Below, in pieces: positions 26,769-37,358 of a DNA stretch of 64,000 bases. Origin of the DNA: Mesorhizobium sp. (GTDB lineage Bacteria > Pseudomonadota > Alphaproteobacteria > Rhizobiales > Rhizobiaceae). The first letter of the stretch is position 1. Every line of letters starts with the position of its first letter. Under the pieces are notes generated by a model, which did no database searches, had not been told where the DNA came from, and saw only the letters and a program-made list of their open reading frames with translations. The stretch lies in contig NZ_JAEULZ010000038.1 of assembly GCF_016793485.1 (NCBI RefSeq), positions 124,001-188,000 on the forward strand, given 5' to 3'. A program made the position numbers and the translations under genes.

Positions 26769-27910
26769 TCGCGTTTGTCCAGCATCTCGATCAGGATGCG
26801 GCCGGTCTCCGCCGCACCATCGAAATTCAGGCTGTTGGCTTTGAAACGCCCTTGCAGCACCGCCTTGTCTGCCGCGGCGGCGAGATTTTCGGCGGTCAGC
26901 TCTTCCTCGGCGATCATGCCGTAGCCGTAGCGATCCCGAAGCAGGGATGCCCTCAGCGTCTGCTCGACCTCGCCGGCTTCGGCAAAGGGCACGAACACGC
27001 CCGGCACGCCGGCCTGCAACCAGTCGATCGCGGTGTTGTAGCCGCATTGCCCGACTGCAGCCGCACAGCGGGTCAACATGGCGCGATAATCCGCGCGGAC
27101 GGGCTCCGCAATGGCCGATCCACCTTCTGCAAGGGAGTTCAGCCGCGTACAGACAGCATCAGCGTCGGCCCCTCCGACCAGTAGCCGCCAACGATGGCGG
27201 CTCATGCGTGCGGCTGCGATGGCTGTCTCGAACAGCTTGCGACCGACAGCGCCCCCGCCTGCCGAAACGACGATTTCTCCTGCGCCATGGGTGTCTACCG
27301 GCGAGGGAACCGGAGGAGCAGGAGTGATGAACCCGGTGTAGCGCAGCAGTTCCGCAATCTGCGGCGTCACAGGCCAACTGGCGTCGAGTTCAGCCACTCC
27401 GGGATCGGAGTGAACCAGCACGCCATCGTAGAATTCGGAGAGCCAGCTCTCGGTCTGGATAGCCTTTTTCTCACTGGACGGAGGCGCAAGGATGTCGCGC
27501 ACCGACGACAGGATGAGGGGCGGGCGCTTCGTCGACCTTGTGGCTGCAAGCGCGGTCAGGAATTCCTCGCGCAGCACGCGCCGGCCAAAAGGAAAGAGTT
27601 CGGTGATAAGCGCGTCGGGTTCGTCCTCGCGAAGCGTAGCCACAAGGGCATCAATGCGCGCCTGCATGAGATCGGAGGAGGCCGGATTGCCATCGCTGTC
27701 CAGCAGGCTTGTAAAGCTTGTTCCATTGGAGCGCACCGGCGGCAACTGGACGAAACCGATGCGCGAGAGATCGAGGTGCCGGACCGGCATGCCGCCCGAG
27801 ATGAGTTGCGGCTCGAGGCCCGCATCGGCAAGCGCCCGCGCAAGCGTGATCGACCGGCTCAGATGGCCGGTGCCAAGCAGATGCGTGACGATAATGGCGA
27901 CGCGCTTCAT
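26765..27910 (-). CDS. Glycosyltransferase of the MurG-like (GT28/GT-B) type
   Basis: The 381-residue protein has a GT-B layout. The N-terminal VAIIVTHLLGTGHLSRSITLARALADAG matches the MurG-type nucleotide-fold start, and the C-terminal domain has IVVSAGGGAVGRKLF and CGYNTAIDWLQAGVPGVFVPF for the nucleotide sugar. It resembles the first gene of the operon (30826-32031). It probably adds a sugar to a surface glycan precursor on the cytoplasmic side. Donor and acceptor are unknown. It overlaps both neighbours. Confidence 0.85.
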   Translation of the reverse strand: MKRVAIIVTHLLGTGHLSRSITLARALADAGLEPQLISGGMPVRHLDLSRIGFVQLPPVRSNGTSFTSLLDSDGNPASSDLMQARIDALVATLREDEPDALITELFPFGRRVLREEFLTALAATRSTKRPPLILSSVRDILAPPSSEKKAIQTESWLSEFYDGVLVHSDPGVAELDASWPVTPQIAELLRYTGFITPAPPVPSPVDTHGAGEIVVSAGGGAVGRKLFETAIAAARMSRHRWRLLVGGADADAVCTRLNSLAEGGSAIAEPVRADYRAMLTRCAAAVGQCGYNTAIDWLQAGVPGVFVPFAEAGEVEQTLRASLLRDRYGYGMIAEEELTAENLAAAADKAVLQGRFKANSLNFDGAAETGRILIEMLDKRE

Positions 27911-28494
27911 CAGCCAGCGATCAGGCGAACGGGATCGTTGTCATGGCTGAGCGTTCCGTCGTCCTGCACGTCGATCCGATACAGGCGGTCTCGCTTTACC
28001 TTGAACGGCGGGGTACCTTCGAAATTCCAGCCCGTCGCCTTTGCCAGAAGCACACGCATGACGCCGATATGCGAGACAACGATGACCGTACCCTCGACCG
28101 AAGAAAGCCAAGGCTGCAAGCGTTCCCAGACAAGTTCGGGCGTCTCGCCGCCCGGTGGCTGAAAGTCCCATCCCCACCCCTCGATATGGCGATAGCCCGA
28201 ATTGCCGTCTGCGAGCAAGTCCACGCCCCGTTGCCCTTCCCAGCCGCCCCAGTCCATCTCGACAAGCTCCGGCGCGACCAGCGGGTCGCGTCGGCCCAGG
28301 ATACGAGCGGTCTCGACAGCCCGAACCAGCGGGCTGCAGACGAGCGTAGCGGCCGAAAATTCGCCCGGCAGGCGAAGGCCGGCGAGGTGTTCGCGCGCCG
28401 CATCGTCCAAGGGTTCGTCGGTGCGCCCCTGGATGCGCCCGGCGCGGTTCCACGCCGTATGGCCGTGGCGCAGGAGTGCAAGCTTCGCAGTCAG
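27910..28494 (-). CDS. Histidine phosphatase family protein, probable CTG start
   Basis: The phosphohistidine signature LALLRHGHTAWNRAGRIQG lies upstream of the first conventional start codon (TTG 28410), so the true N-terminus must be further up. The only in-frame near-cognate codon before an upstream stop is CTG at 28494-28492, which overlaps the TGA of the preceding glycosyltransferase. This gives 194 residues (TAKLALLRHGH...), the normal family size. Later catalytic residues are present (CSPLVRAVETA, EMDWGGWEG, VVSHIGVMR). It may dephosphorylate a sugar phosphate in glycan synthesis, or act as a cobalamin-type phosphatase; context favours the former. Confidence 0.8.
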   Translation of the reverse strand: MTAKLALLRHGHTAWNRAGRIQGRTDEPLDDAAREHLAGLRLPGEFSAATLVCSPLVRAVETARILGRRDPLVAPELVEMDWGGWEGQRGVDLLADGNSGYRHIEGWGWDFQPPGGETPELVWERLQPWLSSVEGTVIVVSHIGVMRVLLAKATGWNFEGTPPFKVKRDRLYRIDVQDDGTLSHDNDPVRLIAG

Positions 28495-29585
28495 CGGCGT
28501 TGTTCCCTAAGAAGCGGCGCCAGTTCGGCCGCCAGCGCAGCACGGGCGGCGGGCAGCAGATGGTCGACTGCGATTTGCTTGCGTCCCCGTTCGCCCCTCG
28601 CGGCGCATTCGCGCGGGTTGCCGACCAGCCTGTCGATTGCCTTCGCATACGCGGCCGGATCGTTGGCAGGCACCAGCCAACCGCCATCGCGCACGACGTC
28701 CCGCACGCCCTGCCTGTCCTCGGCAAGCACAGGACAGCCTTGTGCCTGCGCCTCCAGATAGACCATGCCGAAGGCCTCGCCGATGCCTGGCCAGACAAGC
28801 AGGTCGCTTTTGCCCATTTGCGCCGCGACGCCATTGGCATCGAGCGCACCCAGGAAGCTCACCTTCTCCGCGAACCGCGAAAACAAACCCTCAACCTCCG
28901 CCCGAACCGGCCCGTCGCCAACAATGTCCAGCGTCCAGTCCGTCGATTGTACAAGCGCCAGAGCCGACGCCAAGGCCGAATAGCTTGCCAGCTTGTCGCC
29001 GGAACGGAACATCGCACAGGCAAGTAACCGTGTCGTGTCAGAAGGGTCGTGTCTGGGCGGCTGTGGCGGCAGCGCCTCCGATGCGAGAAACGGCCGAAGC
29101 CCAACGATCTGCTGACCGCCGACACGGTCGCGCTCCAGTGCCTCCCGGTCGTAGTCCGTCAGGGTGAATATGACGTCGGCCGCATCGCAAGCGGCTTCTG
29201 CGGCCTTCGCGAAACGCGCATAGGGTCCGGTCAGGCGGCTTGAGGCGCGCGTTCCCTCGACGATCGCATAGGGGATGCTCCAAAGCCGGGCGATGCGCGG
29301 GCCGATCAGGTCGGGAGCCTTGTAATAGCTGTGATAGGTCAACCAAAGGTCCGGCTTCGGGCCTGCGGAAAGCCGTGCGATCTCGGCTTCCGCTTCCCGG
29401 AATATTCGGTCCTGCGAGGCCGCGTCGCCGACTCCATCACGGCTGCGCAGCCGGCTGGCGACCGAAACGAACCCTAGGCCTGCCCCTTCGAGTGCCGCAA
29501 GCAAGGCGCGTCCCATTGTGCGGTCGCCGGAAGGTACCGGGTCGTCCGGGGCCTTCATAGGCGCGTAGAACGCGATGTCGGTCAT
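28491..29585 (-). CDS. Family 4 glycosyltransferase
   Basis: The 364-residue GT-B enzyme has the C-terminal donor-site pattern of GT4: LDIVGDGPVRAEVEGL, VSFLGAL, and LLVWPGIGEAFGMVYLEAQAQGCPV with the E-x7-E motif (EAFGMVYLE). It transfers a sugar with retention of configuration, presumably to a lipid-linked or nascent polysaccharide in the cytoplasm. It overlaps the upstream glycosyltransferase by 4 nt and the phosphatase start by 4 nt, so the genes are tightly coupled. Confidence 0.9.
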   Translation of the reverse strand: MTDIAFYAPMKAPDDPVPSGDRTMGRALLAALEGAGLGFVSVASRLRSRDGVGDAASQDRIFREAEAEIARLSAGPKPDLWLTYHSYYKAPDLIGPRIARLWSIPYAIVEGTRASSRLTGPYARFAKAAEAACDAADVIFTLTDYDREALERDRVGGQQIVGLRPFLASEALPPQPPRHDPSDTTRLLACAMFRSGDKLASYSALASALALVQSTDWTLDIVGDGPVRAEVEGLFSRFAEKVSFLGALDANGVAAQMGKSDLLVWPGIGEAFGMVYLEAQAQGCPVLAEDRQGVRDVVRDGGWLVPANDPAAYAKAIDRLVGNPRECAARGERGRKQIAVDHLLPAARAALAAELAPLLREQRR

Positions 29586-30829
29586 GAGGCCAAGGCCGTA
29601 TGCAAACGTGCCGAGAGCAGATCGATGCCCGCATCCATGCCAAAGGCTTCGACCAGGCGCTTGCGAGCGGCGACGGCCATTGCGACGCGGCCAGCCGGAT
29701 CGGCGATCATCTTCGCCAGAGCCGCCGCAAGCTCTTCAGGGTCGTCCGGTTCCACAAGGGTTCCCTCATGGCCGTCGTGGATGAACTCGGGAATGGAGGA
29801 GACACGCGTCGACAGGATGGGAAGTTCCTGGCTTGCGGCTTCCATCAGGACATTAGGCAAGCCGTCGCGGTCGCCGTCGCTCGCAATACGCGATGGCAGC
29901 ACGAAAATATCCGCCTCCCGCAGCGCGGCAATGACTTCGTCCTGCGCCCGCGAGCCGCCCCATTCGATGCGCTCGCTAAGTCCAAGCTTTTGCGCCCGCG
30001 CCTTGAGCGATTGCGACAGGTCGCCGCCGCCGATGTGCACGAACCGCCAGTTGAGCGTCGCCGGCAGCCGCGCCAGCGCGTTGAGGAGCAGGTCGTAACC
30101 CTTCTTCTCGACCAGCCGACCGACCGAAACAATGGTGACGGGGTCGCCGGAACCATCGCGGGCAGGCCGGGGAGGCGGGGGCGACGGAAACCGCGAAAGG
30201 TCGAGGCCGTGATAGACGAGATCAAGCCGGCCCGGATCAATCGACAGGCTGCGCAAATGTTCTGCGCCGAGTGCCGTGCAGGTGACTCCGAACTGGGCGC
30301 GGGCGAGCTTGTCGCGCTTCTCCCATTCCGGCGACTTCCAGATATCCTTTGCGTGCGCCGAAAAACCCCAGGGGACGCCACGCATCATGCTGGCGTAGAG
30401 CGCTACCGACGACGGCGTGTGCATGAAATGGGCATAGATGAAGGCGAGGTCGGGCGACGCCTCGCGGGCAAGCACGGCCGCCTGGCCAAACCGCCTGACG
30501 CGATTGGGTGTCGGCTCGCGCAGCAGGTGGCCAAACCATAGCGTCAGCGCGCGGCCGAATCCCGGCTGTCGGGCAGAGTGGAAGAGACCCTTCAGGACAC
30601 GAAGCGGCTCCTGGTACAGGTACTCCGGAAGATAGTGGATCTTGGCCTTCAGTGCGTCGTGAAGCGCGTGCCGCTTCTTGTCGGTCGGGTGTCGCATGGA
30701 CCAGATTTCGAAGGCGAATCCGCGCGCCTCTAGGGCTACCAACTCCTGTGCGATAAACGTCTCCGACAGCCGCGGCCAACCCTTGACCACGATGGCAAGT
30801 CGTCCGGCCGGCAATGGATTTCCGGTCAT
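29582..30829 (-). CDS. Family 4 glycosyltransferase
   Basis: The 415-residue GT-B enzyme has IVVKGWPRLSETFIAQELVAL at the N-terminus, FSAHAKDIWKSP in the acceptor domain, and a GT4 donor region IVSVGRLVEKKGYDLLLNAL and DGLPNVLMEAASQELPIL with the E-x7-E pattern. It resembles colanic-acid or exopolysaccharide transferases in motif spacing. It is the second gene of a six-gene operon and overlaps both neighbours by 4 nt. Donor sugar is unknown. Confidence 0.92.
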   Translation of the reverse strand: MTGNPLPAGRLAIVVKGWPRLSETFIAQELVALEARGFAFEIWSMRHPTDKKRHALHDALKAKIHYLPEYLYQEPLRVLKGLFHSARQPGFGRALTLWFGHLLREPTPNRVRRFGQAAVLAREASPDLAFIYAHFMHTPSSVALYASMMRGVPWGFSAHAKDIWKSPEWEKRDKLARAQFGVTCTALGAEHLRSLSIDPGRLDLVYHGLDLSRFPSPPPPRPARDGSGDPVTIVSVGRLVEKKGYDLLLNALARLPATLNWRFVHIGGGDLSQSLKARAQKLGLSERIEWGGSRAQDEVIAALREADIFVLPSRIASDGDRDGLPNVLMEAASQELPILSTRVSSIPEFIHDGHEGTLVEPDDPEELAAALAKMIADPAGRVAMAVAARKRLVEAFGMDAGIDLLSARLHTALAS

Positions 30830-32031
30830 GCCTTGGCGGGTACGTTGAGCAGCGATTTCGTCAGCGAGATGATCTTCTCGAGTCCGTCCATGAATCCCAC
30901 CGGAGCCTTGCCGGATGGCGGGCTTTGCAAGGGCAGTTCGCGGATCGCCCTGGCCATGACCTCCGGCCCTTCGCCGTCACGCTCGCGGTCGAGCATGCGG
31001 ATGAGGCCCAGCTCTTCGGCGACGGACGCGCGGATATGCTGCTCCATGCGTGGCACGGTGCGCGGCGCGATGACTGCGCGGCAGTCGAAGGAGAGGATTT
31101 CGCAGAAAGTATTGTAGCCGCCCATCGCAACGACACCCACGGCGTTGCGCATCAGGCCTTCCATCCGGGAATCGAAGCCCACCGCGGAGACGCGCGGCTC
31201 CAAAGCCGCCACCCGCTGGTCGAATGCGGCGCGCCTTTCCCCATTGAGGAAGGGGCCATAGACGATCAGCGCATCGGGCTGCAGCGTCGGGTCGTTTTCA
31301 TAGGCGCGCAGCGTCCACTCGACGAGTGCCTCGCCGTCGCCGCCGCCGCCGGGGGTCACCAGCACATAGGGTTTGTCCGGAAGCGCGGCAGGCGTCTCAT
31401 TTGGCACAGCGCGCCGCAGATAACCGGTGTAGTGCATGCGCTTCTTGAAATCGTCCGACAGGCCCAGGCTCTGCAGCGGGTTATAGATGCTCTGGTCTCC
31501 ATAGACCCAGAACTGGTCGTAGAACTTGTCGGCAATGTCGAGCGCACCCTTGCGTTCCCATTCCTGGCTCAGCGCCTCCGGCGAGTCGAGAATGTCACGA
31601 ATGCCAAGCACAACCTTGGCGCGTCCCATCTCCTTGAGTATCTCCAGGGTAGTCGTGAGCTCGCCGCGAAATCCGGCTGGCTCCTTGTCGACGATCACGA
31701 TGTCGGGATTGAATGTGACCGCCGCGGCCAGGATTACGCTGGCTCTCAGCGCCGTTGTCTGCTCGATATCGAGGTTGAGGGATTCCGATACATAGTCGGC
31801 ATCGACCGTCTTCACCACGCCGGGCATGCGGATATGATCGACGCCCGGAGGAAATGTAAATCGGCCCGCGACAGGCGATCCCGTCAAAATCAGCGCCGAT
31901 GAGCCTTCCAGCGAGGAAACCAGCGCCTCCGCGATGGCGCGCGAACGCCGCAGATGCCCCAGTCCGAACGTGTCGTGACTGTAGAGCAGGATGTGCGGGG
32001 CACGGTTGGCCTGCTGGACTCCGTCACGCAT
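30826..32031 (-). CDS. MurG-like glycosyltransferase, first gene of the minus-strand glycan operon
   Basis: The 401-residue protein begins with LLYSHDTFGLGHLRRSRAIAEAL, a MurG-like nucleotide-fold start with the GLGH motif. It has YVLVTPGGGGDGEALVEWTL and GVVAMGGYNTFCEILSFDCR in the C-terminal donor domain. It is a relative of the protein at 26765-27910. It probably adds a sugar to the same glycan. It begins the operon after a 206-nt divergent intergenic region shared with the lyase operon, and overlaps the next gene by 4 nt. Confidence 0.85.
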   Translation of the reverse strand: MRDGVQQANRAPHILLYSHDTFGLGHLRRSRAIAEALVSSLEGSSALILTGSPVAGRFTFPPGVDHIRMPGVVKTVDADYVSESLNLDIEQTTALRASVILAAAVTFNPDIVIVDKEPAGFRGELTTTLEILKEMGRAKVVLGIRDILDSPEALSQEWERKGALDIADKFYDQFWVYGDQSIYNPLQSLGLSDDFKKRMHYTGYLRRAVPNETPAALPDKPYVLVTPGGGGDGEALVEWTLRAYENDPTLQPDALIVYGPFLNGERRAAFDQRVAALEPRVSAVGFDSRMEGLMRNAVGVVAMGGYNTFCEILSFDCRAVIAPRTVPRMEQHIRASVAEELGLIRMLDRERDGEGPEVMARAIRELPLQSPPSGKAPVGFMDGLEKIISLTKSLLNVPAKA

Positions 32032-32237
32032 TGATCGCTTCCGCTTCGTATCGATTGGCCGCGCAACTTATAGCGTCCGACGGGCCCGGTTACCATTAGA
32101 CGTAGGGGACGGTTTTGTGAATAGCTGCGCCATGGCAACTTTAGGCTCTGCTCAAGTACGGAAGGACTTTCGCTGGAGCTTTCGACGTCTTAAATGACCA
32201 TCCGGTTTACTCTGGCCGTCAAGGAATTCACTAAAGC
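32032..32237. promoter_or_regulatory. Divergent promoter region of the glycan locus
   Basis: These 206 nt separate the two divergent glycan operons and must carry both promoters. The region is slightly richer in A/T than the genes around it (GAATTCACTAAAGC just before the lyase start). I find no convincing palindrome or paired -35/-10 boxes by eye. Confidence 0.4.
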
Positions 32238-33059
32238 ATGAGGCAGGCAGGCATGGCCACAGCCGATGCACGGCGCATCGCGACATCCGGACGAACGATT
32301 GAGGAGCACGAGGACATCGTGCGGTCCCTGGAGAGCGATCCTGCCGGTAGCCGCAGGGTGAGGCTGAACTTCGAAAGCGGCGATTTCTCGGGCTGGAGCA
32401 CGCGTCGTCTCGCGCACGACTACTCGGCCGTTATCCAGGACGAAGTCGTGCGCACCGGAACGAAGGCGTGCCGGTTTGAGATCAGGCCTGGCGACGTCGT
32501 TTCGCAGGGGCTGCGCGCAGAGTTGCGCGATTGGTACAATGCACCGTTCGAGGCCGACACCTGGTACGGCTTTTCGACTTACGTGCCGGAGGATTTTTCT
32601 CCGCCCAAAGGCGTGGGAATCGTTCTTGCGCAATGGCATGACCAGGCAGAGCTCGGCGATCCAGCCGGCAAGCCTCCGCTGGCGATGCGCTATCTAGACG
32701 GGGCCCTGCGCTTCACGGGCGCTTTCTCGGAAATCGCGTCGCAGGACCCGGACAGGCGATATGTTTTCCATGAGATTGCGAACCTGCCGCATGCCCAATG
32801 GCTGGATTTCGTCTTCCGACTTCACTGGTCGAAACAGGGCGACTCCACAATCGAAGCGTTTCTGGACGGGGAAAGGCTGTTTCGCTTTGAGGGACCGCTT
32901 GGCTACCGCAACCAGATAAAGGGGCCGTATTTCAAGTTCGGCGTGTACGCGAGCGGGAACATCGAAGGGCCGCTGGTGGCTTACCACGACAATTATAGCA
33001 GGTCGGACAGCTACGAGGCCGTGGATCCCGGCGTGGACCATTCGCTGGGCGCTGCATGA
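32238..33059 (+). CDS. Polysaccharide lyase-like protein (heparin lyase I fold)
   Basis: The 273-residue protein matches the bacterial polysaccharide lyase family PF14099 in layout: VRLNFESGDFSGW near residue 47, the cleft segment ELRDWYNAPFEADTWYGFSTYVP, then LAQWHDQ and ISLRFHW-like strands (LDFVFRLHWSKQG), and KFGVYASGN near the C-terminus. Such enzymes cleave uronic-acid-containing polysaccharides by elimination. No signal peptide is visible, so secretion is unclear. ATG 32238 or 32253 could be the start. Its stop overlaps the FkbM gene by 4 nt, tying it to glycan production. Confidence 0.8.
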   Translation: MRQAGMATADARRIATSGRTIEEHEDIVRSLESDPAGSRRVRLNFESGDFSGWSTRRLAHDYSAVIQDEVVRTGTKACRFEIRPGDVVSQGLRAELRDWYNAPFEADTWYGFSTYVPEDFSPPKGVGIVLAQWHDQAELGDPAGKPPLAMRYLDGALRFTGAFSEIASQDPDRRYVFHEIANLPHAQWLDFVFRLHWSKQGDSTIEAFLDGERLFRFEGPLGYRNQIKGPYFKFGVYASGNIEGPLVAYHDNYSRSDSYEAVDPGVDHSLGAA

Positions 33060-34300
33060 AGCTCGCGATCGTCTCGCTGGCCGGCGAAAAGCCCTCCGTA
33101 CCTGCTGCGAAAGGCGGGTTTGCCGACGTGCAGTCGGTTGCGCTGGATTTGCCCGATGGTAATGCGCAGCTTGGGGAGGCCGCCGCTCTGCCGCGCGCGT
33201 GTGAGGCCGGCGCCGATTGGATGATCGTGCTGCGTCCCGGAGAGGCGCTGGCAGCCGATGCGCTTGAACTCGTTTCGCCCGGCCTCGGCCTCTATGATGC
33301 GATCTTCGGGGCAGCGCATGTCGCCGGCGCGGATGACGCGGTGGCGCGACTGAGCCGCCTTGCCTTCGATGAGCCGGAAAGATTGCCCCACGCCTTGCTC
33401 AACTGGTGGATGCCCGAGACGCATTTCGTCAGGACGGAAGTCGCGGCGGCCGTGCTGGAGCGTATTGGCAAAGGGGGAGGTGACCGTCGGCTCGATTATC
33501 TTTTCGACATCTGGGACAACGCCCGCTGCCTGAAATCCGCCCAGCCTTTGCTTGAAACGTCCGGCCAGCCGCAACCCCTCAACGAAAAGGCCAAGGAGGA
33601 TGTGGTTCGCCGACTTGATGAAAGCCCTGTCTTCCTGCCAATCGTCCACGGCGAAAGCGTCTACCATCTGCCCTATACCGGCCGTAACGCTGGCATCGAG
33701 CGCGAGCAATCGCGCGGTCTGTTTTTCGAGGCAATGGAACTGGAAGAACTGCGCAAGGTGGTCAAGCCGGGCGCTCATGTCGTCGATGTCGGCGCGAATA
33801 CCGGCAATCACACGGTGTTCTTCGCCGGCCCGATGAAAGCGGCCTCCGTCCTGCCTTTTGAGCCGCTGCCCGCTGCAGCGAAGGCGTTAAGGAGTGCGGT
33901 AGAGCGCAACGGTCTCGCAAATGTCGATCTCTCCCGCCTCGGGGTGGGGGTGGCGGACTGCGAGGGCCGGATGAGCCTGCATTTTTCGGGGCGAGGCGGC
34001 CTGGGCGCCACCAGCCTGATGCCTGACCCCGATGGCGAAATCAGTGTCGCCGCGCTCGATTCGCTGGTATCGGGTCCTGTCGACCTGCTCAAGATCGACG
34101 TCGAGGGGATGGAAATGGGCGTGTTGGCAGGCTCGCGGGAACTGATCCGGCGCTTTCGACCATTGATTTTCGTGGAGATCGCCAACCGCAACACGACAGC
34201 GTTCATGGGCTGGGTGAAAAGCGCCGATTATCGGGTGGTGCGGATATTCACCGACAAGGGCCATGCCAACTATTTGCTGGCGCCGGGAGTCGCTGCTTGA
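33056..34300 (+). CDS. FkbM-family methyltransferase with an N-terminal GT2-like remnant
   Basis: Residues about 230-400 form an FkbM SAM-dependent methyltransferase ([66 protein letters not shown]). It probably O-methylates a sugar of the glycan. The first 150 residues, with [19 protein letters not shown], recall a GT2 fold that has lost its Asp-x-Asp metal motif; that reading is inference. The 414-residue length exceeds that of a lone FkbM domain (about 230). It overlaps both neighbours. Confidence 0.85.
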   Translation: MKLAIVSLAGEKPSVPAAKGGFADVQSVALDLPDGNAQLGEAAALPRACEAGADWMIVLRPGEALAADALELVSPGLGLYDAIFGAAHVAGADDAVARLSRLAFDEPERLPHALLNWWMPETHFVRTEVAAAVLERIGKGGGDRRLDYLFDIWDNARCLKSAQPLLETSGQPQPLNEKAKEDVVRRLDESPVFLPIVHGESVYHLPYTGRNAGIEREQSRGLFFEAMELEELRKVVKPGAHVVDVGANTGNHTVFFAGPMKAASVLPFEPLPAAAKALRSAVERNGLANVDLSRLGVGVADCEGRMSLHFSGRGGLGATSLMPDPDGEISVAALDSLVSGPVDLLKIDVEGMEMGVLAGSRELIRRFRPLIFVEIANRNTTAFMGWVKSADYRVVRIFTDKGHANYLLAPGVAA

Positions 34301-35312
34301 TGCGTTTCCTTGTCACTGGCACGGCCGGTTTCATCGGCTTCCATCTCGCCCGCAGGCTGCTCTCCGAGGGGCATTCCGTCGTTGGCTTTGATGGTATGAC
34401 GCCGTATTACGACGTCAATCTCAAGCATCGCAGGCACGAGATTCTTGCCGCAATGCCCGGCTTCGCAGCGGTCGAGGCGATGCTGGAAGACGCATCGGCG
34501 CTTCGCATGGCGGCCGACAAGGCCAATCCCGACGTCATCGTTCACCTCGCCGCACAGGCAGGCGTGCGCTACAGTCTCGAACAGCCGCATTCATATGCCA
34601 GTTCGAACCTGACCGGCATGCTGAACATGCTGGAAGTCTGCCGTGCGGTGCAGCCGAAACATTTCCTGTTTGCCTCCACCAGCTCGGTCTATGGCATGTC
34701 GGACAAGCCGGAATTCGCCGAGACCGACCCCACCGACAGGCCGGTCTCTCTCTACGCCGCCAGCAAGAAGGGCGGCGAGGTGATGGCGCATTCCTATGCG
34801 CATCTCTTCGGCATACCCACCACGGTCTGCCGCTTCTTCACGGTCTACGGCCCCTACGGGCGGCCCGACATGTCTCTTTACAAGTTCGTTCGCGCCATCG
34901 TGAACGACAGGCCGATTGACGTGTTCGGCAGGGGCGAGCACGAGCGCGACTTCACCTATGTCGGCGATCTTGCCGAGGCGGTCAGGCGGCTGGTCGATTG
35001 TATACCGCAGGTCGGCAAACCGGCATTGGGCGTCACCGATACGCTCTCGGCGGTCGCGCCTTACCGCGAGGTGAACATCGCCGGGGGCCGCACAGTCGGG
35101 TTGATGCGCTACATCGAGACGATCGAGGAAATCCTCGGCAAGAAGGCCATCCTCAACCTGTTGCCCATCCAGCAGGGTGATGTGCTGCGCACTGCCGGTT
35201 CGCCCGCGCTGCTGCATGCCCTGACGGGATACAGCCCCGCCACCGACATCGAGGTCGGGCTGAGGCAATTCATAGACTGGTATCTGGCCGACGTGCAGGC
35301 AGCCGCTAAGCA

Positions 35313-35316
<4 letters not shown>
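34300..35316 (+). CDS. UDP-sugar 4-epimerase (UDP-glucuronate epimerase-like SDR)
   Basis: The 338-residue extended SDR has the NAD motif [16 protein letters not shown] at residue 5, the catalytic SYGMSD-type Ser/Thr region (FASTSSVYG), and the YAASKKGGE Tyr-x3-Lys pair. The closest familiar architecture is UDP-glucuronate 4-epimerase, which makes UDP-galacturonate. Its pairing with a UDP-sugar 6-dehydrogenase fits provision of a galacto-configured uronic acid donor. ATG 34300 shares a base with the upstream stop; the codon before it, TTG 34297, is less likely. It overlaps the next gene by 4 nt. Confidence 0.93.
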
Positions 35317-36590
<1,274 letters not shown>

Positions 36591-36593
36591 CGC

Positions 36594-37346
36594 ATGAAGA
36601 CCAGCGTCATCATGCCTGCCTACAACCGCGAACGGTACATCGGCTCCGCTCTCCGGTCCTTGCTGCGCCAGCGTATGGAAGCCGATCTTGACATCATCGT
36701 CATAGACGACGGCTCTCGCGACGGCACGGCGGATGTGGTGCGGTCGTTTATGCGGGAAGCGCCGGAAATCCGTCTTTTCCAGAAACCAAACGGGGGCGTG
36801 GCATCGGCGCGCAACGCGGGTTTGACCAGACTTTTGCCTGAAACCGCCTTCGTTTCCTTTCTGGATTCGGACGACGTGTCCCCGGCGAGGCGGTTCCGCC
36901 AGGATCTGGCAATTCTGCGAACCGACAGCCAGCTTGACTTGACCTATGCGCAGATTTGCGAACTCGACCTCATCGACGAGGAAAGCCTGGAGCCCGCCGA
37001 GGGTTCGACCCGGCATGTCCTGCGAGCGGTGCAACTCGGTTCGGGCCTATATCGGCGGAAGCTCGTCGAATCGCTGGGCGGATTCGACGAGGGTTTCGTC
37101 ATGGCGGATGACATGGATTTTCTGTTTCGCCTGTTCGAAGTCGAACCGCGCTGCGCCTTTTCCGATGCGATCGCCGTGTACTACCGGCGGCATCCAGACA
37201 ACATCACGACCAACCGCGCCCTGATGCGACGCGAATTCATGCAGGCCTGCTCGAAATCAGCGGCGAGACGCAGGCTCAATCCTGCACTGGCAGACCCCTA
37301 TCGGCCCTTGAATCTCGACTACCGAAACGCGCCAGGCCCGGCGTAG
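36594..37346 (+). CDS. Family 2 glycosyltransferase
   Basis: The 250-residue GT-A enzyme has the GT2 start SVIMPAYNRERYIGSALRSLL, DIIVIDDGSRDGTADVV, and the metal motif in FLDSDDVSPARRF. Later, GGFDEGFVMADDMDFLFRLFE holds the catalytic-base region (ADDMDF). It inverts configuration when transferring a sugar in the cytoplasm. It is the last gene of the plus-strand glycan operon and begins 3 nt after the dehydrogenase stop. A short perfect hairpin (37336-37354) overlaps its stop codon. Confidence 0.93.
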   Translation: MKTSVIMPAYNRERYIGSALRSLLRQRMEADLDIIVIDDGSRDGTADVVRSFMREAPEIRLFQKPNGGVASARNAGLTRLLPETAFVSFLDSDDVSPARRFRQDLAILRTDSQLDLTYAQICELDLIDEESLEPAEGSTRHVLRAVQLGSGLYRRKLVESLGGFDEGFVMADDMDFLFRLFEVEPRCAFSDAIAVYYRRHPDNITTNRALMRREFMQACSKSAARRRLNPALADPYRPLNLDYRNAPGPA

Positions 37347-37354
37347 TGCCGGGC
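37336..37354. other. Hairpin across the GT2 stop codon between convergent genes
   Basis: GCCCGGC (37336-37342) pairs perfectly with GCCGGGC (37348-37354) around a 5-nt loop that contains the TAG stop. No T-run follows in either direction, so it may slow both transcripts rather than terminate them by itself. Confidence 0.4.
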
Positions 37355-37358
37355 ACGG

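Noticed and set aside
26769-27047. Longer N-terminus for the polysaccharide deacetylase
   Set aside because: The extra residues are an out-of-frame reading of the upstream glycosyltransferase. ATG 26768 gives the family start and a 4-nt overlap.
37336-37354. Bidirectional Rho-independent terminator between GT2 and UxaA genes
   Set aside because: The stem is perfect but no T-run follows on either strand, so I record it only as a hairpin.
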